A DNA stretch of 64,000 bases from Pedobacter psychrotolerans (lineage in GTDB: Bacteria; Bacteroidota; Bacteroidia; Sphingobacteriales; Sphingobacteriaceae). Made by a program: the position numbers and the translations under genes. Every line of letters begins with the position of its first letter. The first letter of the stretch is position 1. The stretch is from positions 184,883 through 248,882 of the forward strand of contig NZ_SLWO01000008.1 of the NCBI RefSeq assembly GCF_004340665.1, read 5' to 3'. The notes beneath the pieces are model-generated. The model did no database searches and was not told the DNA's origin. It saw nothing but the letters and a program-made list of their open reading frames with translations. Below are positions 51,390 to 60,702 of the stretch, piece by piece.

Positions 51390-52205
51390 ATGAAAATATT
51401 AACACTAGGCATATTCATGTCTGCGATTTCGGCTATGGCGCATGGTCAGTCAGCTAAATACAATTATAAAGTAGATTTCTTTGGCGACACCATATTGGTT
51501 GATGCCAATAATCAAACTATTGGCAAAAAGAAAAACGACTTTTTTGGCAATACTATTATAGTAGATAATGATGGGAAAAAGATTGCTACGCAAAAAAAAG
51601 ACTTCTTTGATAACACTATACTTGAGGATGAATCTGGCAAGAAAATAGGTAAGCAAACAGTAGATTTTTTTGGGAACTCGATTATTGATACAGAAAACGG
51701 ATTGAATTTAGGCGGGTTAAAAACGGATAATGATGATGGATCAGTGATTGGAAATGGAACTAAAAAATTCATAATTAAACAAAAGAAGGATGTTTTTGGA
51801 AACACCATAGTTGAAGATGGGAATGGGCGAACCATCCGTGTTCACAAAAAGGATATTTTTGGAAATGATGTAATTGAAGATGGGAATGGGCGAACCATCC
51901 GTGTTCACAAAAAAGATATTTTCGGAAACGATATAGTTGAAGATGGGAATGGACGCACCATACGTGTTCACAAAAAGGATATTTTTGGCAATGATGTAAT
52001 TGAAGATGGGAATGGACGAACCATCCGAGTTTATAAAAAGGATATCTTTGGCAATGATGTAATTGAAGATGGGAATGGACGAACCATCCGAGTTTACAAA
52101 AAGGATATTTTTGGTAATAATGTAATTGAAGATGGAAATGGGAAAAAAATTGGGGAATTTAAAACAGACATTTTTGGAGATAAAATTTTCGAACCCGAAA
52201 ATTAA
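51390..52205 (+). CDS. secreted protein of 21-residue tandem repeats
   Basis: 271 residues. Signal peptide (MKILTLGIFMSAISAMAHGQ), then about ten copies of a 21-residue unit with consensus KKDIFGNDVIEDGNGRTIRV; the first four are diverged (for example NDFFGNTIIVDNDGKKIATQ). From about 51811 the DNA units are 63 bp long and nearly identical, so they arose recently. The unit looks like a beta hairpin with an Asp/Gly turn. Not recognised; could be a surface filament or binding repeat protein. Copy number may vary between strains. Confidence 0.85.
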   Translation: MKILTLGIFMSAISAMAHGQSAKYNYKVDFFGDTILVDANNQTIGKKKNDFFGNTIIVDNDGKKIATQKKDFFDNTILEDESGKKIGKQTVDFFGNSIIDTENGLNLGGLKTDNDDGSVIGNGTKKFIIKQKKDVFGNTIVEDGNGRTIRVHKKDIFGNDVIEDGNGRTIRVHKKDIFGNDIVEDGNGRTIRVHKKDIFGNDVIEDGNGRTIRVYKKDIFGNDVIEDGNGRTIRVYKKDIFGNNVIEDGNGKKIGEFKTDIFGDKIFEPEN

Positions 52206-52361
52206 CAAACAAGAAATGAGTTGATGAATCGTTAATCAGTCCGTTCTGATTGTTGATTTTTAGGATAAATTTTCAGTTAACAAAGCGTCAAATCTTTTTG
52301 TTTTATCATTTAGACCTTCTCTTCAAGCACTAGTCTTTTTGCTTTTTACTATTTTTACCAC

Positions 52362-52937
52362 ATGAGTACAGCATACGAAACCATTTTAAAAGTAATTAAA
52401 GAACGCCGGAGTATTTTTCCGGCCAGTTATATAAAAAAAGAGATCCCTGTAGAGGTAATTAATCAAATATTAGAAACTGCAAACTATGCACCAACACATA
52501 AATTAACGCAGCCTTGGCGCTTCACCGTGATTAGAAAGGCCGGATTGGCAAAGCTGGGCGATGAATTGGGGCAGCTATATAAAGCATTGGTACCTCCAGC
52601 GCAATTTTTGCAGAAAAAATTTGACAGTTTTGCAGAAAAAACTGGTCAGGCTGATTGTATTATAGCCATTAATATGGCGGTAAGCGGTAAAATTCCAGAA
52701 TGGGAAGAACTCGCTGCGGTATCTTGTGCAGTTCAAAACATGGCATTAACAGCCGAAAGTTTAAATGTTGGTGCTTACTGGAGTTCGCCACCATTAATTG
52801 ACAGTTTAGGTGATTTTCTTGGGTTAAAAGAAAATGAAAAATGTATCGGATTGTTTTATATGGGCTATCATAACGAAACCCCATGGGCACCAAACCGTAC
52901 GCCGATGGCTGATAAAGTTCACTGGATTGAAGATTAA
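52362..52937 (+). CDS. nitroreductase family protein
   Basis: FMN-dependent NAD(P)H oxidoreductase, 191 residues. Seen: VIKERRSIFPASYIKKEIP (FMN phosphate arginines), ILETANYAPTHKLTQPWRF (FMN-contact segment), EELAAVSCAVQNMALTAESLNVGAYWSS (dimer helix) and GLFYMGY near the end. The size and motifs fit the YdjA-like small nitroreductases. Substrate unknown. Confidence 0.9.
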   Translation: MSTAYETILKVIKERRSIFPASYIKKEIPVEVINQILETANYAPTHKLTQPWRFTVIRKAGLAKLGDELGQLYKALVPPAQFLQKKFDSFAEKTGQADCIIAINMAVSGKIPEWEELAAVSCAVQNMALTAESLNVGAYWSSPPLIDSLGDFLGLKENEKCIGLFYMGYHNETPWAPNRTPMADKVHWIED

Positions 52938-53055
52938 TATGCCCTGACTGTTAAATTGTTTTGATTATTATAGGTGCGTTCGTTACCATCTGTATTAAGT
53001 AGCATTAAACAATTCAGTCCTTTACATTTATACCCTTTAGTATTCTATTTAAAAT

Positions 53056-53508
53056 ATGTCTTCTATAAAATCCCAGCTTTATCAGCTGTGTCTTACCTTT
53101 ATTCAAAACCGGATAGAGAATATTGAATATTCATTACAGCAAGCTCGACAGGCATCAAACGATGATACCAAAAGTAGCGCTGGTGATAAGTATGAAACCA
53201 CTCGTGAAATGATGCAGCAGGAGATGGATCGCAATAGTAAACTTTTGTATGAAGCTGGACAACAGAAAATTGCATTACAGCAAATTGAAAGTGTCGATGC
53301 TTCAAAAGAGGTTAAAAATGGCAGTCTAGTTTTTACATCAGAAGGAAATTTTTATATCAGCATCAGTGCAGGTGAACTCAACTTGGATGGAACTAAGTTC
53401 TTTGCCGTTTCTCAGGCGGCGCCTATCGGTAAACTTTTCATCGGGAAAATGGTAGGGGACGAGTTAGGTTTTAACGGTAAGAAATATTTATTGAAGGAGA
53501 TTCTTTAA
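53056..53508 (+). CDS. GreA/GreB-like transcript factor family protein
   Basis: 150 residues: an N-terminal coiled coil (KSQLYQLCLTFIQNRIENIEY) followed by the SAGDKYETTREMMQQEMDRN segment and a C-terminal GreA-like domain with strands GSLVFTSEGNFYISISAGEL, FFAVSQAAPIGKLFIGKMVGDELGF. This is the short GreA-like form seen in Bacteroidota, often mislabelled 3-oxoacyl-ACP synthase. The acidic tip residues of true GreA are not obvious, so cleavage-factor activity is uncertain. Confidence 0.75.
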   Translation: MSSIKSQLYQLCLTFIQNRIENIEYSLQQARQASNDDTKSSAGDKYETTREMMQQEMDRNSKLLYEAGQQKIALQQIESVDASKEVKNGSLVFTSEGNFYISISAGELNLDGTKFFAVSQAAPIGKLFIGKMVGDELGFNGKKYLLKEIL

Positions 53509-53512
53509 TTAA

Positions 53513-53877
53513 TCGACTTACGAAATTTCGATGGGCTGTGTGGTTGAAGAATTTCGTCAGTCTTGAAAGGGTTTTTGTTGAAACTGGCGAAGTTTTCTTT
53601 CGCTCCAAGCCTTATAAATTTCGCAAGTTAGACCAGTCGACTTACGAAATTTAGCTGGGCAGTGTGGTTGAAGAATTTCGTCAGTCTTGAAAGAATTTTT
53701 GTTGAAACTGGCGAAGTTTTCCTTCGCTCCAGGCCTTATAAACTTCGCAAGTTGAACCAATCGACTTACGAAATTTAGCTGGACAGTGTGGCTGAAGAAT
53801 TTCGTCAGTCTTGAAAGGGTTGTTGAAACTGGCGAAGTTTTCTTTCGCTCCAGGCCTTCTAAATTTCGCAAGTTGAT
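53513..53877. repeat. three tandem 124-bp repeats with internal palindromes
   Basis: Units begin TCGACTTACG at 53513, 53637 and 53761. Each starts with CTTACGAAATTT and ends with AAATTTCGCAAG (inverted, one mismatch) and contains a GGCGAA..TTCGC stem. Fills the 369-bp convergent gap between the GreA-like and DUF3298 genes; no gene is supported inside. Confidence 0.9.
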
Positions 53878-55047
53878 TTATTTTGCCCCAATTCTTTCCG
53901 CAAATGACGGAACCAAATACATTTTCAATTCATTGAAAGGAATGAAAACAACAATTTGCCCTTGTGCATAACTCGCCACTTCGTAAGGATTATACATAAA
54001 TGCCAAGCCTTTTGAATTAAAATAAAAGTTTTTATTTGGTTTAAGATAGTCATCAAATAAAACAGTGCTTATGGCATCATTCGGCTTGATGTTATATTGT
54101 TTTCTTAGATTTTTTTCTAATAATTTTTGGAGATTATTAGAATCTATTTTAACAATGTCACTTAATATCAGTTGTTTTTTGTTTTTAACATCCAGGCAAT
54201 ACATGGAGCTACTGTAGTTTCCATGTGCACCACCAGTGTAGGAATCAGCTAAGAAATCCACTACCACATATCCTTTTTCATTATATAGTACTGTTTGCTG
54301 ACTACTATTGGTATAATTCATCCAGCCTTCAAAATCATCATTTTTGCTTTCTTTCTGCTGCTCGGCTATTTCAGATTTATAATCTTTAAAGTATTCTGCG
54401 GCAATAGATTTAAAGCTTACCTCTCGATCAGCTGATGCTTTTAATCCATCTATTTTTTTTAATTGATCATTAAGCCATTTTCCTGAATCGTCTGTAGTTG
54501 TAGCTTTTAGGTATTCAAAAGTGATTTCGGCTGTTGGAGAACCTGATTTATTGGTAAACGCAATAACCGAATCCTGGTAAATACCCGTTGTAAACTGATA
54601 ACTGCCCTCAGGATATTTCTCTTCTAAGATGATGGGGAAACTTTTACTTTCATCACCGCTTTTCCAGTTTCCTTTGAAGCCGTTCCCTGTCCATTTTAAA
54701 TGCAGATGTGGCTCCTTAGCATTTTGATCAAAATATGAAGTGTAAAAACTGTATTCTGATAAGATCAGGCTGTCCTGGCCGATTAAGGTATCTGTTGATA
54801 AATTTAACCAAGAACCATCGTAATAGTAATTTCCATCCAAATCACCATCTAATTGCTGTAGATTCATCACCACTGGTTTCCCGGCAATTGTTCCTTCCAA
54901 TCGTTTGTAAAAATTACCTTTTAATTCCCGTTTTTCGGTTGGTGAAGAGGATTGTTTATCTTCTTGATGACCGGATTTATTTTCATTGTTATTGCATGCA
55001 GAAATGATGACTGATAGCAAAAGGCAAAATAATAAGTACTTTTTCAT
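53878..55047 (-). CDS. DUF3298/DUF4163-type lipoprotein (RsiV-like fold)
   Basis: 389 residues with lipobox (MKKYLLFCLLLSVIISAC, cysteine 18). An N-terminal region of about 150 residues (GTIAGKPVVMNLQQLDGDLDGNYYYDG) is followed by DUF4163-like strands and the DUF3298 signature FLADSYTGGAHGNYSSSMYCLD with LSDIVKIDSNNLQKLLEKNLR. Known relatives (RsiV) bind lysozyme; here the role is unknown. Its stop codon directly abuts the 124-bp repeat block. Confidence 0.85.
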   Translation of the reverse strand: MKKYLLFCLLLSVIISACNNNENKSGHQEDKQSSSPTEKRELKGNFYKRLEGTIAGKPVVMNLQQLDGDLDGNYYYDGSWLNLSTDTLIGQDSLILSEYSFYTSYFDQNAKEPHLHLKWTGNGFKGNWKSGDESKSFPIILEEKYPEGSYQFTTGIYQDSVIAFTNKSGSPTAEITFEYLKATTTDDSGKWLNDQLKKIDGLKASADREVSFKSIAAEYFKDYKSEIAEQQKESKNDDFEGWMNYTNSSQQTVLYNEKGYVVVDFLADSYTGGAHGNYSSSMYCLDVKNKKQLILSDIVKIDSNNLQKLLEKNLRKQYNIKPNDAISTVLFDDYLKPNKNFYFNSKGLAFMYNPYEVASYAQGQIVVFIPFNELKMYLVPSFAERIGAK

Positions 55048-55086
55048 AGGTTCGGTAGTCGCAATTAATACAGTTGACAGTTGAAC

Positions 55087-55974
55087 TTATGATTTTGTTT
55101 TATTGAAACTCTTATTAATGCTATAATATAGATTTTTGGCCGTATACCGCCCCGGATCTATTATCCTGCGAATGGTATAAAGCGGATAATTTTCATCCCT
55201 GGCAGTAGAAAGTATAAAAGCAGCTTTAAAGCCATGCTCCTTCAATTTATGCAAATTCGATGCTTTATAAACACCATATGGATAAGCAAAATATTCTACC
55301 TTTTTCCCTGTAATCTGTTCGAGCTTTTTTGTTGGTTCGTCAATTTGGGTTTTCCAGTCATCATCTGTAAACTGTGCAAAATTTTTATGATCGTACGTAT
55401 GGCTTGCAATGGTATTTCCTTCGTCTGATAACTGTTTGATGTTTTCTTTAGTCATATAATTGATCCGCCCTTTGCGTCCTATGGAAACCGTCATGATAAA
55501 ATATACACCCTTAAACCCATATTTTTTCAATGTAGAATTGCCTACAGTAAATTGATCCATGTCTGTGTCATCAAAAGTAATCATGATGGGCTTTTCAGGA
55601 AGTTTGGCATCAAAAACCAGGTAATTGTATAATTGATCCGGTAATATAGTATGATAGCCACTGTCTGCCAGCATTTTAATATGCTCGCGAAATTTATCAG
55701 GTGAAATAATATCATCGTGCGCCCTTTTGCTATCGTTAGCCAGGTTATTCCTGATTTGGTGGTAGCATAAAACCGGTACTTCATGTTTAGCCATAATGGC
55801 TTTGGCATCTGCGGGTTTTTGTTTAGCCATATCTTCTTTTACTTCAGTAGTAGAAGTATTTTTAATGGTTTTTCCTTTAGTCTGCGGATTACTGCATGAG
55901 GTAGAAAATAAGCTAATAAATAAGGCTAAAATTATGGTATAAAGCCTTAGTACTGGTTTTAATCTCTTTTTCAC
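55087..55974 (-). CDS. polysaccharide deacetylase lipoprotein (copy B)
   Basis: About 295 residues from a GTG at 55974, giving KKRLKPVLRLYTIILALF and a lipobox FSTSC. NodB-homology domain: VPVLCYHQIRNN, IMITFDDTDMDQF (catalytic base and metal Asp), IASHTYDHKNFAQF (metal His pair), VEYFAYPYGVY and FKAAFILSTARD. Acts on acetylated glycans outside the cytoplasm; substrate unknown. Very similar to the next gene upstream. A TTG at 56010 is a less likely start because it precedes the signal peptide with ill-fitting residues. Confidence 0.88.
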   Translation of the reverse strand: MKKRLKPVLRLYTIILALFISLFSTSCSNPQTKGKTIKNTSTTEVKEDMAKQKPADAKAIMAKHEVPVLCYHQIRNNLANDSKRAHDDIISPDKFREHIKMLADSGYHTILPDQLYNYLVFDAKLPEKPIMITFDDTDMDQFTVGNSTLKKYGFKGVYFIMTVSIGRKGRINYMTKENIKQLSDEGNTIASHTYDHKNFAQFTDDDWKTQIDEPTKKLEQITGKKVEYFAYPYGVYKASNLHKLKEHGFKAAFILSTARDENYPLYTIRRIIDPGRYTAKNLYYSINKSFNKTKS

Positions 55975-56034
55975 TGATAATAATTTTTGGTAAAAAATAA
56001 GAAACCCCAACTAATGCTGAGGTTTAAAAAAAAA

Positions 56035-56913
56035 TTAAAAGCTATTTTTAATGCTGTTACTTAATGTTTTCGGGCTCCAGTAACCGCTGGCAATAATTCT
56101 GCGAATGGTAAATAAAGGATCCTTTTCATCACGCTTGGTTGATAATTGAAAAGCCATTCTGAAACCACGCTTTTTCAATTCTGGAATCCCTTCAGCATTC
56201 CATAGTCCAAAAGGATAAGCAAACTCAGTCATTTTTTTTCCTGTAATTTCTTCCAGTCTTTTTGTCGGTTTATCTAACTGTTCTTCCCAATCTTTACCCG
56301 CATACTTTTTGAAGTTTTTATGGTCATAAGTATGTGAGCCAATGATGTTTCCTTCATCAGACAGTTGTTTAATTTGATCGCTGCTCATATAATCAACAAA
56401 TTTCCCTTTTCTCCCAATAGATACGGTCATGATGAAATACACTGCTTTGTAACCCAGCTTTTTCAAGGTTGGATTTACAATTGTAAATTGATCCAGGTCA
56501 GTATCATCAAAAGTAAGCATGATGGGTTTGCTTGGTAATGCTGCGCCAGCATTTAAATATGCATAAAGCTGATCTGGCAGGATGGTATGATAGCCACTAT
56601 CAGCCAGCATTTTCATCTGATCCTTAAAGTTCTGAATTTCAACAATGTAATCCTTTCCAACCTTACCATCTGTAGGTTTCCAGTTTCTTACCTGATGGTA
56701 GCACAAAATAGGAACTTGTTTCCGGGCCAGAATGGTTTTGGCATCAGCTACTTTGATTTTGGATACATCAATAGGTGTGGCCGTTTTTGTTGCGCTAGTA
56801 CTTGTATTTTCTGTAGAATCTGCAGTTTTTGAAGTTTCTGCTGTTGATTTGGATTGGCAGCTTGCCAGCAAAATTACGCCAGCTGTTATTGCGGTTAGTA
56901 CGCCGTTTTTCAT
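56035..56913 (-). CDS. polysaccharide deacetylase lipoprotein (copy A)
   Basis: 292 residues from the ATG at 56913, giving MKNGVLTAITAGVILLASC with lipobox cysteine 19. A Ser/Thr-rich linker follows, then NodB motifs VPILCYHQVRNWK, IMLTFDDTDLDQF, IGSHTYDHKNFKKY, MTEFAYPFGLW and FRMAFQLSTKRDE. Nearly every motif is shared with the downstream copy, including DSGYHTILPDQLY and MTVSIGRKG, so the pair is a tandem duplication. Probably co-transcribed (60-bp gap). Substrate unknown. Confidence 0.88.
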   Translation of the reverse strand: MKNGVLTAITAGVILLASCQSKSTAETSKTADSTENTSTSATKTATPIDVSKIKVADAKTILARKQVPILCYHQVRNWKPTDGKVGKDYIVEIQNFKDQMKMLADSGYHTILPDQLYAYLNAGAALPSKPIMLTFDDTDLDQFTIVNPTLKKLGYKAVYFIMTVSIGRKGKFVDYMSSDQIKQLSDEGNIIGSHTYDHKNFKKYAGKDWEEQLDKPTKRLEEITGKKMTEFAYPFGLWNAEGIPELKKRGFRMAFQLSTKRDEKDPLFTIRRIIASGYWSPKTLSNSIKNSF

Positions 56914-57088
56914 AGTTATAATATATTGATGCAAAACTATAAATTCTACCAATTATTTACCTATCAAATCATGGCTTGTTAATAAAATATTTACTGCCTG
57001 AATTTCTCATCAATAACGCTTTTATTACAAATCGTGACCAATATAATTGGCTTTTATTGAATAATTTAGCCGTTCCAAACCTTTCTTA

Positions 57089-59596
57089 ATGAATAAAATT
57101 TACAAATTAGTCTTTTGTGCACAGTTTCTGTCGCTAACTGTTCTTGCACAAACCAAAACTTTCACCATCACTGAGAATATTCAGTCACAACCAAAGGCAA
57201 ATTATCAGCTTGCATCACGTTTTTCTCCAAATAAGTTGAAAAAAATGGTGTATTCAACTGCTGTTGATCCACATTGGTTAAAATTGAGCAATCGCTTTTG
57301 GTACACTTTTGAAAGTCCGAAGGGAAAATTCTGGTATTTGGTAGATCCTGCTGCAAAAACTAAAAAGCAATTGTTTGATAATGCAAAACTGGCTGCTGAA
57401 ATTACCTTAATTGTTCGCGACCCATTTGATGCCGAACATTTGCCGTTAGAAAATTTAAAATTTGCTGCAGATGAAAAAAGCATTTCTTTTGAAGTAAAAA
57501 GTTCTGTTGATGAGCTTAAAAAAGATCGTAAAGATAAAAAGGCTGCTGATTCGATGCAGAAAAAAGTTTATTCCTTTAAGTATGAACTGGCTTCATCAAA
57601 GTTAACAGAGGTACCCAACTTTAGTAAGCCTAAGCCAAAGCCAGATTGGGGTTCAGTCGCGCCAGATTCATCAGCTATTATATTTTCGCGCAACTACAAC
57701 CTCTACTGGATGGATAAAGAGAATTACAAAAAAGCGGTCAAAAATGATGAAGACAGCACCATTGTAGAGCACCAGCTGACAAAAGATGGTATTAAATTTT
57801 ACTCTTATGGAAGTGATGGCGATGGCGAAAACAATGTTGAAAACGAAAAAAACAATAAAAAGAGAAGGGCTGCCTATGTGCTTTGGTCACCAAATTCAAA
57901 ATATTTTGTTTTAGATAGAACCGATTCCCGCAAGGTAAAAGATCTTTGGGTGATTAATAGTGTTACGCCCGGGCGCCCAACACTGGAAACTTACAAATAT
58001 CAGATGCCAGGTGAAACAGAGGCACCTCAAGATGAAGTTTTGCTTTTCGATTTTGCAGCGAAAAGTTATAAAAAATTAAATGTTTCGGCGTTTAAAGATC
58101 AGAGTGTATCGGTTTGGAGTAAGCCAGTTTTAGCTAAAGACCGTGATAACGAATTCCGGCCTTCCATCTGGCTGGGTAACAACAGTCGCTTTTATTTTTC
58201 ACGCACCAGTCGTGATTTGAAACGAATTGATATTGGAACCATTGATATTGCTACAGGAAAGGTGACGCCAATAATCGACGAACGTTTTAATACCTATGTT
58301 GAGGTAAATCGCCCGGGATTGGTGAACGATGGTAAAGAACTTATTCATTGGAGTGAGCGTGATGGATGGGCACATTTCTATCTTTTTGATGAGAATGGGA
58401 AGCTTAAAAACCAAATTACGAAAGGCGCTTTCCACTGTGAAAGCATTGTAAATATTGATGAGAAGAACCGTGTGTTGTATTTTACAGCTAATGGAAGGGA
58501 GGCTAAAGAAGATCCATATTACCTGCATTTATACAGCATCAACTTCGATGGTTCTAATATAAAACTGCTTAACGCCGGCGATTTTGATCATGCTGCTTTC
58601 CTAAATGATAACAATACCTTTTTTGTTGATAATTATTCGAGGGTAAACACCGCACCAAAATCTACACTTTATGATAGAAATGGAAAGAAAGTAATGGAGT
58701 TGGAAACCACTGATCTTTCTTTATTAATGGCTGCGGGTTACAAATATCCAGAGCCTTTTAAAGTGAAGGCCGATGATGGTATTACCGATTTGTACGGTGT
58801 AATGTACAAACCTTTTGATTTCGATCCGAAAAAGAAATATCCAATAATTGAGTACGTTTATCCAGGTCCACAAACCGAAGCAGTAAACAAGGCATTTAGT
58901 AAAAGTATGGATCGTACGGAGCGTTTGGCGCAATTTGGATATATTGTGATTACGGTTGGAAACCGTGGAGGCAATCCATCACGTTCTAAATGGTACCACA
59001 CTTACGGTTATGGCAACCTTCGTGATTATGGCTTGGCCGATAAGAAAACTGCTATTGAGCAACTGGCATCTAAATATAGCTTTATTGATGAATCAAAAGT
59101 TGGCATTACAGGTCATTCGGGTGGCGGTTTCATGTCTACAGCGGCCATGTTGGTTTATCCTGATTTCTTTAAAGTTGCAGTTTCCAATGCAGGTAATCAT
59201 GATAACAGCATTTATAATCGTTGGTGGAGCGAAAAACACCATGGGGTAAAAGAAACTATTTCGTTAAAAGGAGATACCTCATTTAAATATAGTATTGATA
59301 AAAACCCAGATCTGGCGAAGAATTTAAAGGGACATTTATTGCTGATGCATGGGGATGTAGATAACAACGTTCACCCGGCTAATTCTATTCGCGTGGCTAA
59401 TGCGCTGATGAAAGCCGGAAAACGCTTTGATTTTCTCATTATTCCTGGGCAGCGACATGGCTTCGGCGATATGACGGAATATGCTTTCTGGAAATTAGCG
59501 GATCATTTCAATAAATACCTGATTGGCGATTTCTCTGAGCCGAGCGATGTCGATTTGATAGAAATGGATAGAGACATTGAAAAAACAGGCAAATAA
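57089..59596 (+). CDS. S9 family peptidase (DPP IV-like), secreted
   Basis: 835-residue serine peptidase with a signal peptide (MNKIYKLVFCAQFLSLTVLAQ), a beta-propeller of about 500 residues and an alpha/beta-hydrolase domain. Catalytic triad: Ser677 in GITGHSGGGFMS, Asp758 in HGDVDNNVH and His790 in GQRHGFGD. The propeller carries YAVLWSPNSKYF-type blades. Likely a periplasmic dipeptidyl or oligopeptidyl peptidase; Lys/Gly specificity cannot be read. Followed by a strong terminator. Confidence 0.93.
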   Translation: MNKIYKLVFCAQFLSLTVLAQTKTFTITENIQSQPKANYQLASRFSPNKLKKMVYSTAVDPHWLKLSNRFWYTFESPKGKFWYLVDPAAKTKKQLFDNAKLAAEITLIVRDPFDAEHLPLENLKFAADEKSISFEVKSSVDELKKDRKDKKAADSMQKKVYSFKYELASSKLTEVPNFSKPKPKPDWGSVAPDSSAIIFSRNYNLYWMDKENYKKAVKNDEDSTIVEHQLTKDGIKFYSYGSDGDGENNVENEKNNKKRRAAYVLWSPNSKYFVLDRTDSRKVKDLWVINSVTPGRPTLETYKYQMPGETEAPQDEVLLFDFAAKSYKKLNVSAFKDQSVSVWSKPVLAKDRDNEFRPSIWLGNNSRFYFSRTSRDLKRIDIGTIDIATGKVTPIIDERFNTYVEVNRPGLVNDGKELIHWSERDGWAHFYLFDENGKLKNQITKGAFHCESIVNIDEKNRVLYFTANGREAKEDPYYLHLYSINFDGSNIKLLNAGDFDHAAFLNDNNTFFVDNYSRVNTAPKSTLYDRNGKKVMELETTDLSLLMAAGYKYPEPFKVKADDGITDLYGVMYKPFDFDPKKKYPIIEYVYPGPQTEAVNKAFSKSMDRTERLAQFGYIVITVGNRGGNPSRSKWYHTYGYGNLRDYGLADKKTAIEQLASKYSFIDESKVGITGHSGGGFMSTAAMLVYPDFFKVAVSNAGNHDNSIYNRWWSEKHHGVKETISLKGDTSFKYSIDKNPDLAKNLKGHLLLMHGDVDNNVHPANSIRVANALMKAGKRFDFLIIPGQRHGFGDMTEYAFWKLADHFNKYLIGDFSEPSDVDLIEMDRDIEKTGK

Positions 59597-59679
59597 TTTC
59601 AGCAATTTTCTAAGGTTCTTTATTTAACCTAATTTCTTAGTAAAATTTAAATAGCATTGTTAAAGCGTGATTTTAAAAG

Positions 59680-59721
59680 AAAAGAGCCGCCTCATTAGTT
59701 AATGATGAAGCGGCTCTTTTT
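59680..59721. terminator. strong bidirectional terminator
   Basis: AAAAGAGCCGC (59680-59690) pairs with GCGGCTCTTTT (59710-59720) over 11 bp with an inner TCAT/ATGA stem; A's and T's flank both sides. Serves the convergent S9 and M57 genes. Confidence 0.9.
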
Positions 59722-59746
59722 ATGATAAGGTAATTCGATAATGGTT

Positions 59747-60580
59747 TTAGTAAATGTAATTTAATGCAACAACATCATTTGAATTAAATGTGCGGTTACC
59801 TCCGTTGGAACAGGCCAACATGAAAGATGCTGCATCTGGAGAAGAAGGTGTTCCTGGTATTAATACCGCACCCACATTAGATGCACCTTCGTTTCCAGCA
59901 CCACTTGCGCCACAGCTGAATGCACGGTTCATATAATCTGTGTGGCGGAAACCGATACAGTGACCTACTTCGTGCTGGATCACGGAAGCAAGATACAATA
60001 GATTAGGATTAGCGCCGTAAGCAGCAGCATTGGTATTCATTCTGATTTGGTTATAAGGATTACCTGATGATGTAGGAAAGCCCGCTGAACCCAATGTGAT
60101 AAATCCGCCACTTGGTGCTTCGTTAAAACCAACCACATTGATGTTGCCGGTTGTACCTGCAGCAGCTCGCTGAAAAGTAATGCGTAATCCCAAAGAATTA
60201 TATCTAGAGATCATTGTATTTACGGCATCGCTGTATACCTGAGGTAAATTAGTAACAGATACGGTAATTACACGTGGTAAAGACCGTACTACATTAGTGG
60301 TTCGGTACTGCTCAGTTTCTGCAATATTTAAGCTGGCACCAGAAGCAGCTTCGCTTAAATTTGCTTCAGTTAAAAGAATATCTCCTTCAACTAAATAGCC
60401 TCCATCAATTTTGCGGATGTTTTCAGTGCTGAAGCCTAATGATTTAACTTTTTCTAAAGTACTGGTAGAAATATCAGCTTTATTTTCGGCAACACTTTCT
60501 GTCTCATTATTCTTACAAGAATAAATAGTTGTGAACAATAAACATGCAGCTGCAACTGATAATAATTTGGTTCTTTTCAT
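59747..60580 (-). CDS. M57-type zinc metalloprotease, lipoprotein
   Basis: 277 residues. Lipoprotein signal (MKRTKLLSVAAACLLFTTIY, cysteine 22). Zinc site HEVGHCIGFRH from His203 with Glu204, a full HExxHxxGxxH met-zincin motif, followed by GTPSSPDAASFMLAC, a Met-turn candidate, and FNSNDVVALNYIY. Matches the HEIGH/dual-action M57 group common in Bacteroidota. Secreted to the periplasm or cell surface; substrate unknown. No neighbour of related function. Confidence 0.9.
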   Translation of the reverse strand: MKRTKLLSVAAACLLFTTIYSCKNNETESVAENKADISTSTLEKVKSLGFSTENIRKIDGGYLVEGDILLTEANLSEAASGASLNIAETEQYRTTNVVRSLPRVITVSVTNLPQVYSDAVNTMISRYNSLGLRITFQRAAAGTTGNINVVGFNEAPSGGFITLGSAGFPTSSGNPYNQIRMNTNAAAYGANPNLLYLASVIQHEVGHCIGFRHTDYMNRAFSCGASGAGNEGASNVGAVLIPGTPSSPDAASFMLACSNGGNRTFNSNDVVALNYIY

Positions 60581-60702
60581 TTTAGTTTAGTTTTAATTTG
60601 GGACTATTTGATAAGTTAGTTAATATAATTTGTGAATTACCTTATAAATGCTAATTTAGAGAACAATTATGATGTAAACAAAATTTTACAATAAAATATT
60701 TT

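Noticed and set aside
53557..53871. 104-codon reverse ORF in the 124-bp repeats
   Set aside because: Unit length is not a multiple of three, so the successive units are read in different frames; no conserved repeat protein results.
53513..53877. CRISPR array
   Set aside because: Repeats are 124 bp, contiguous and without unique spacers; no cas genes nearby.
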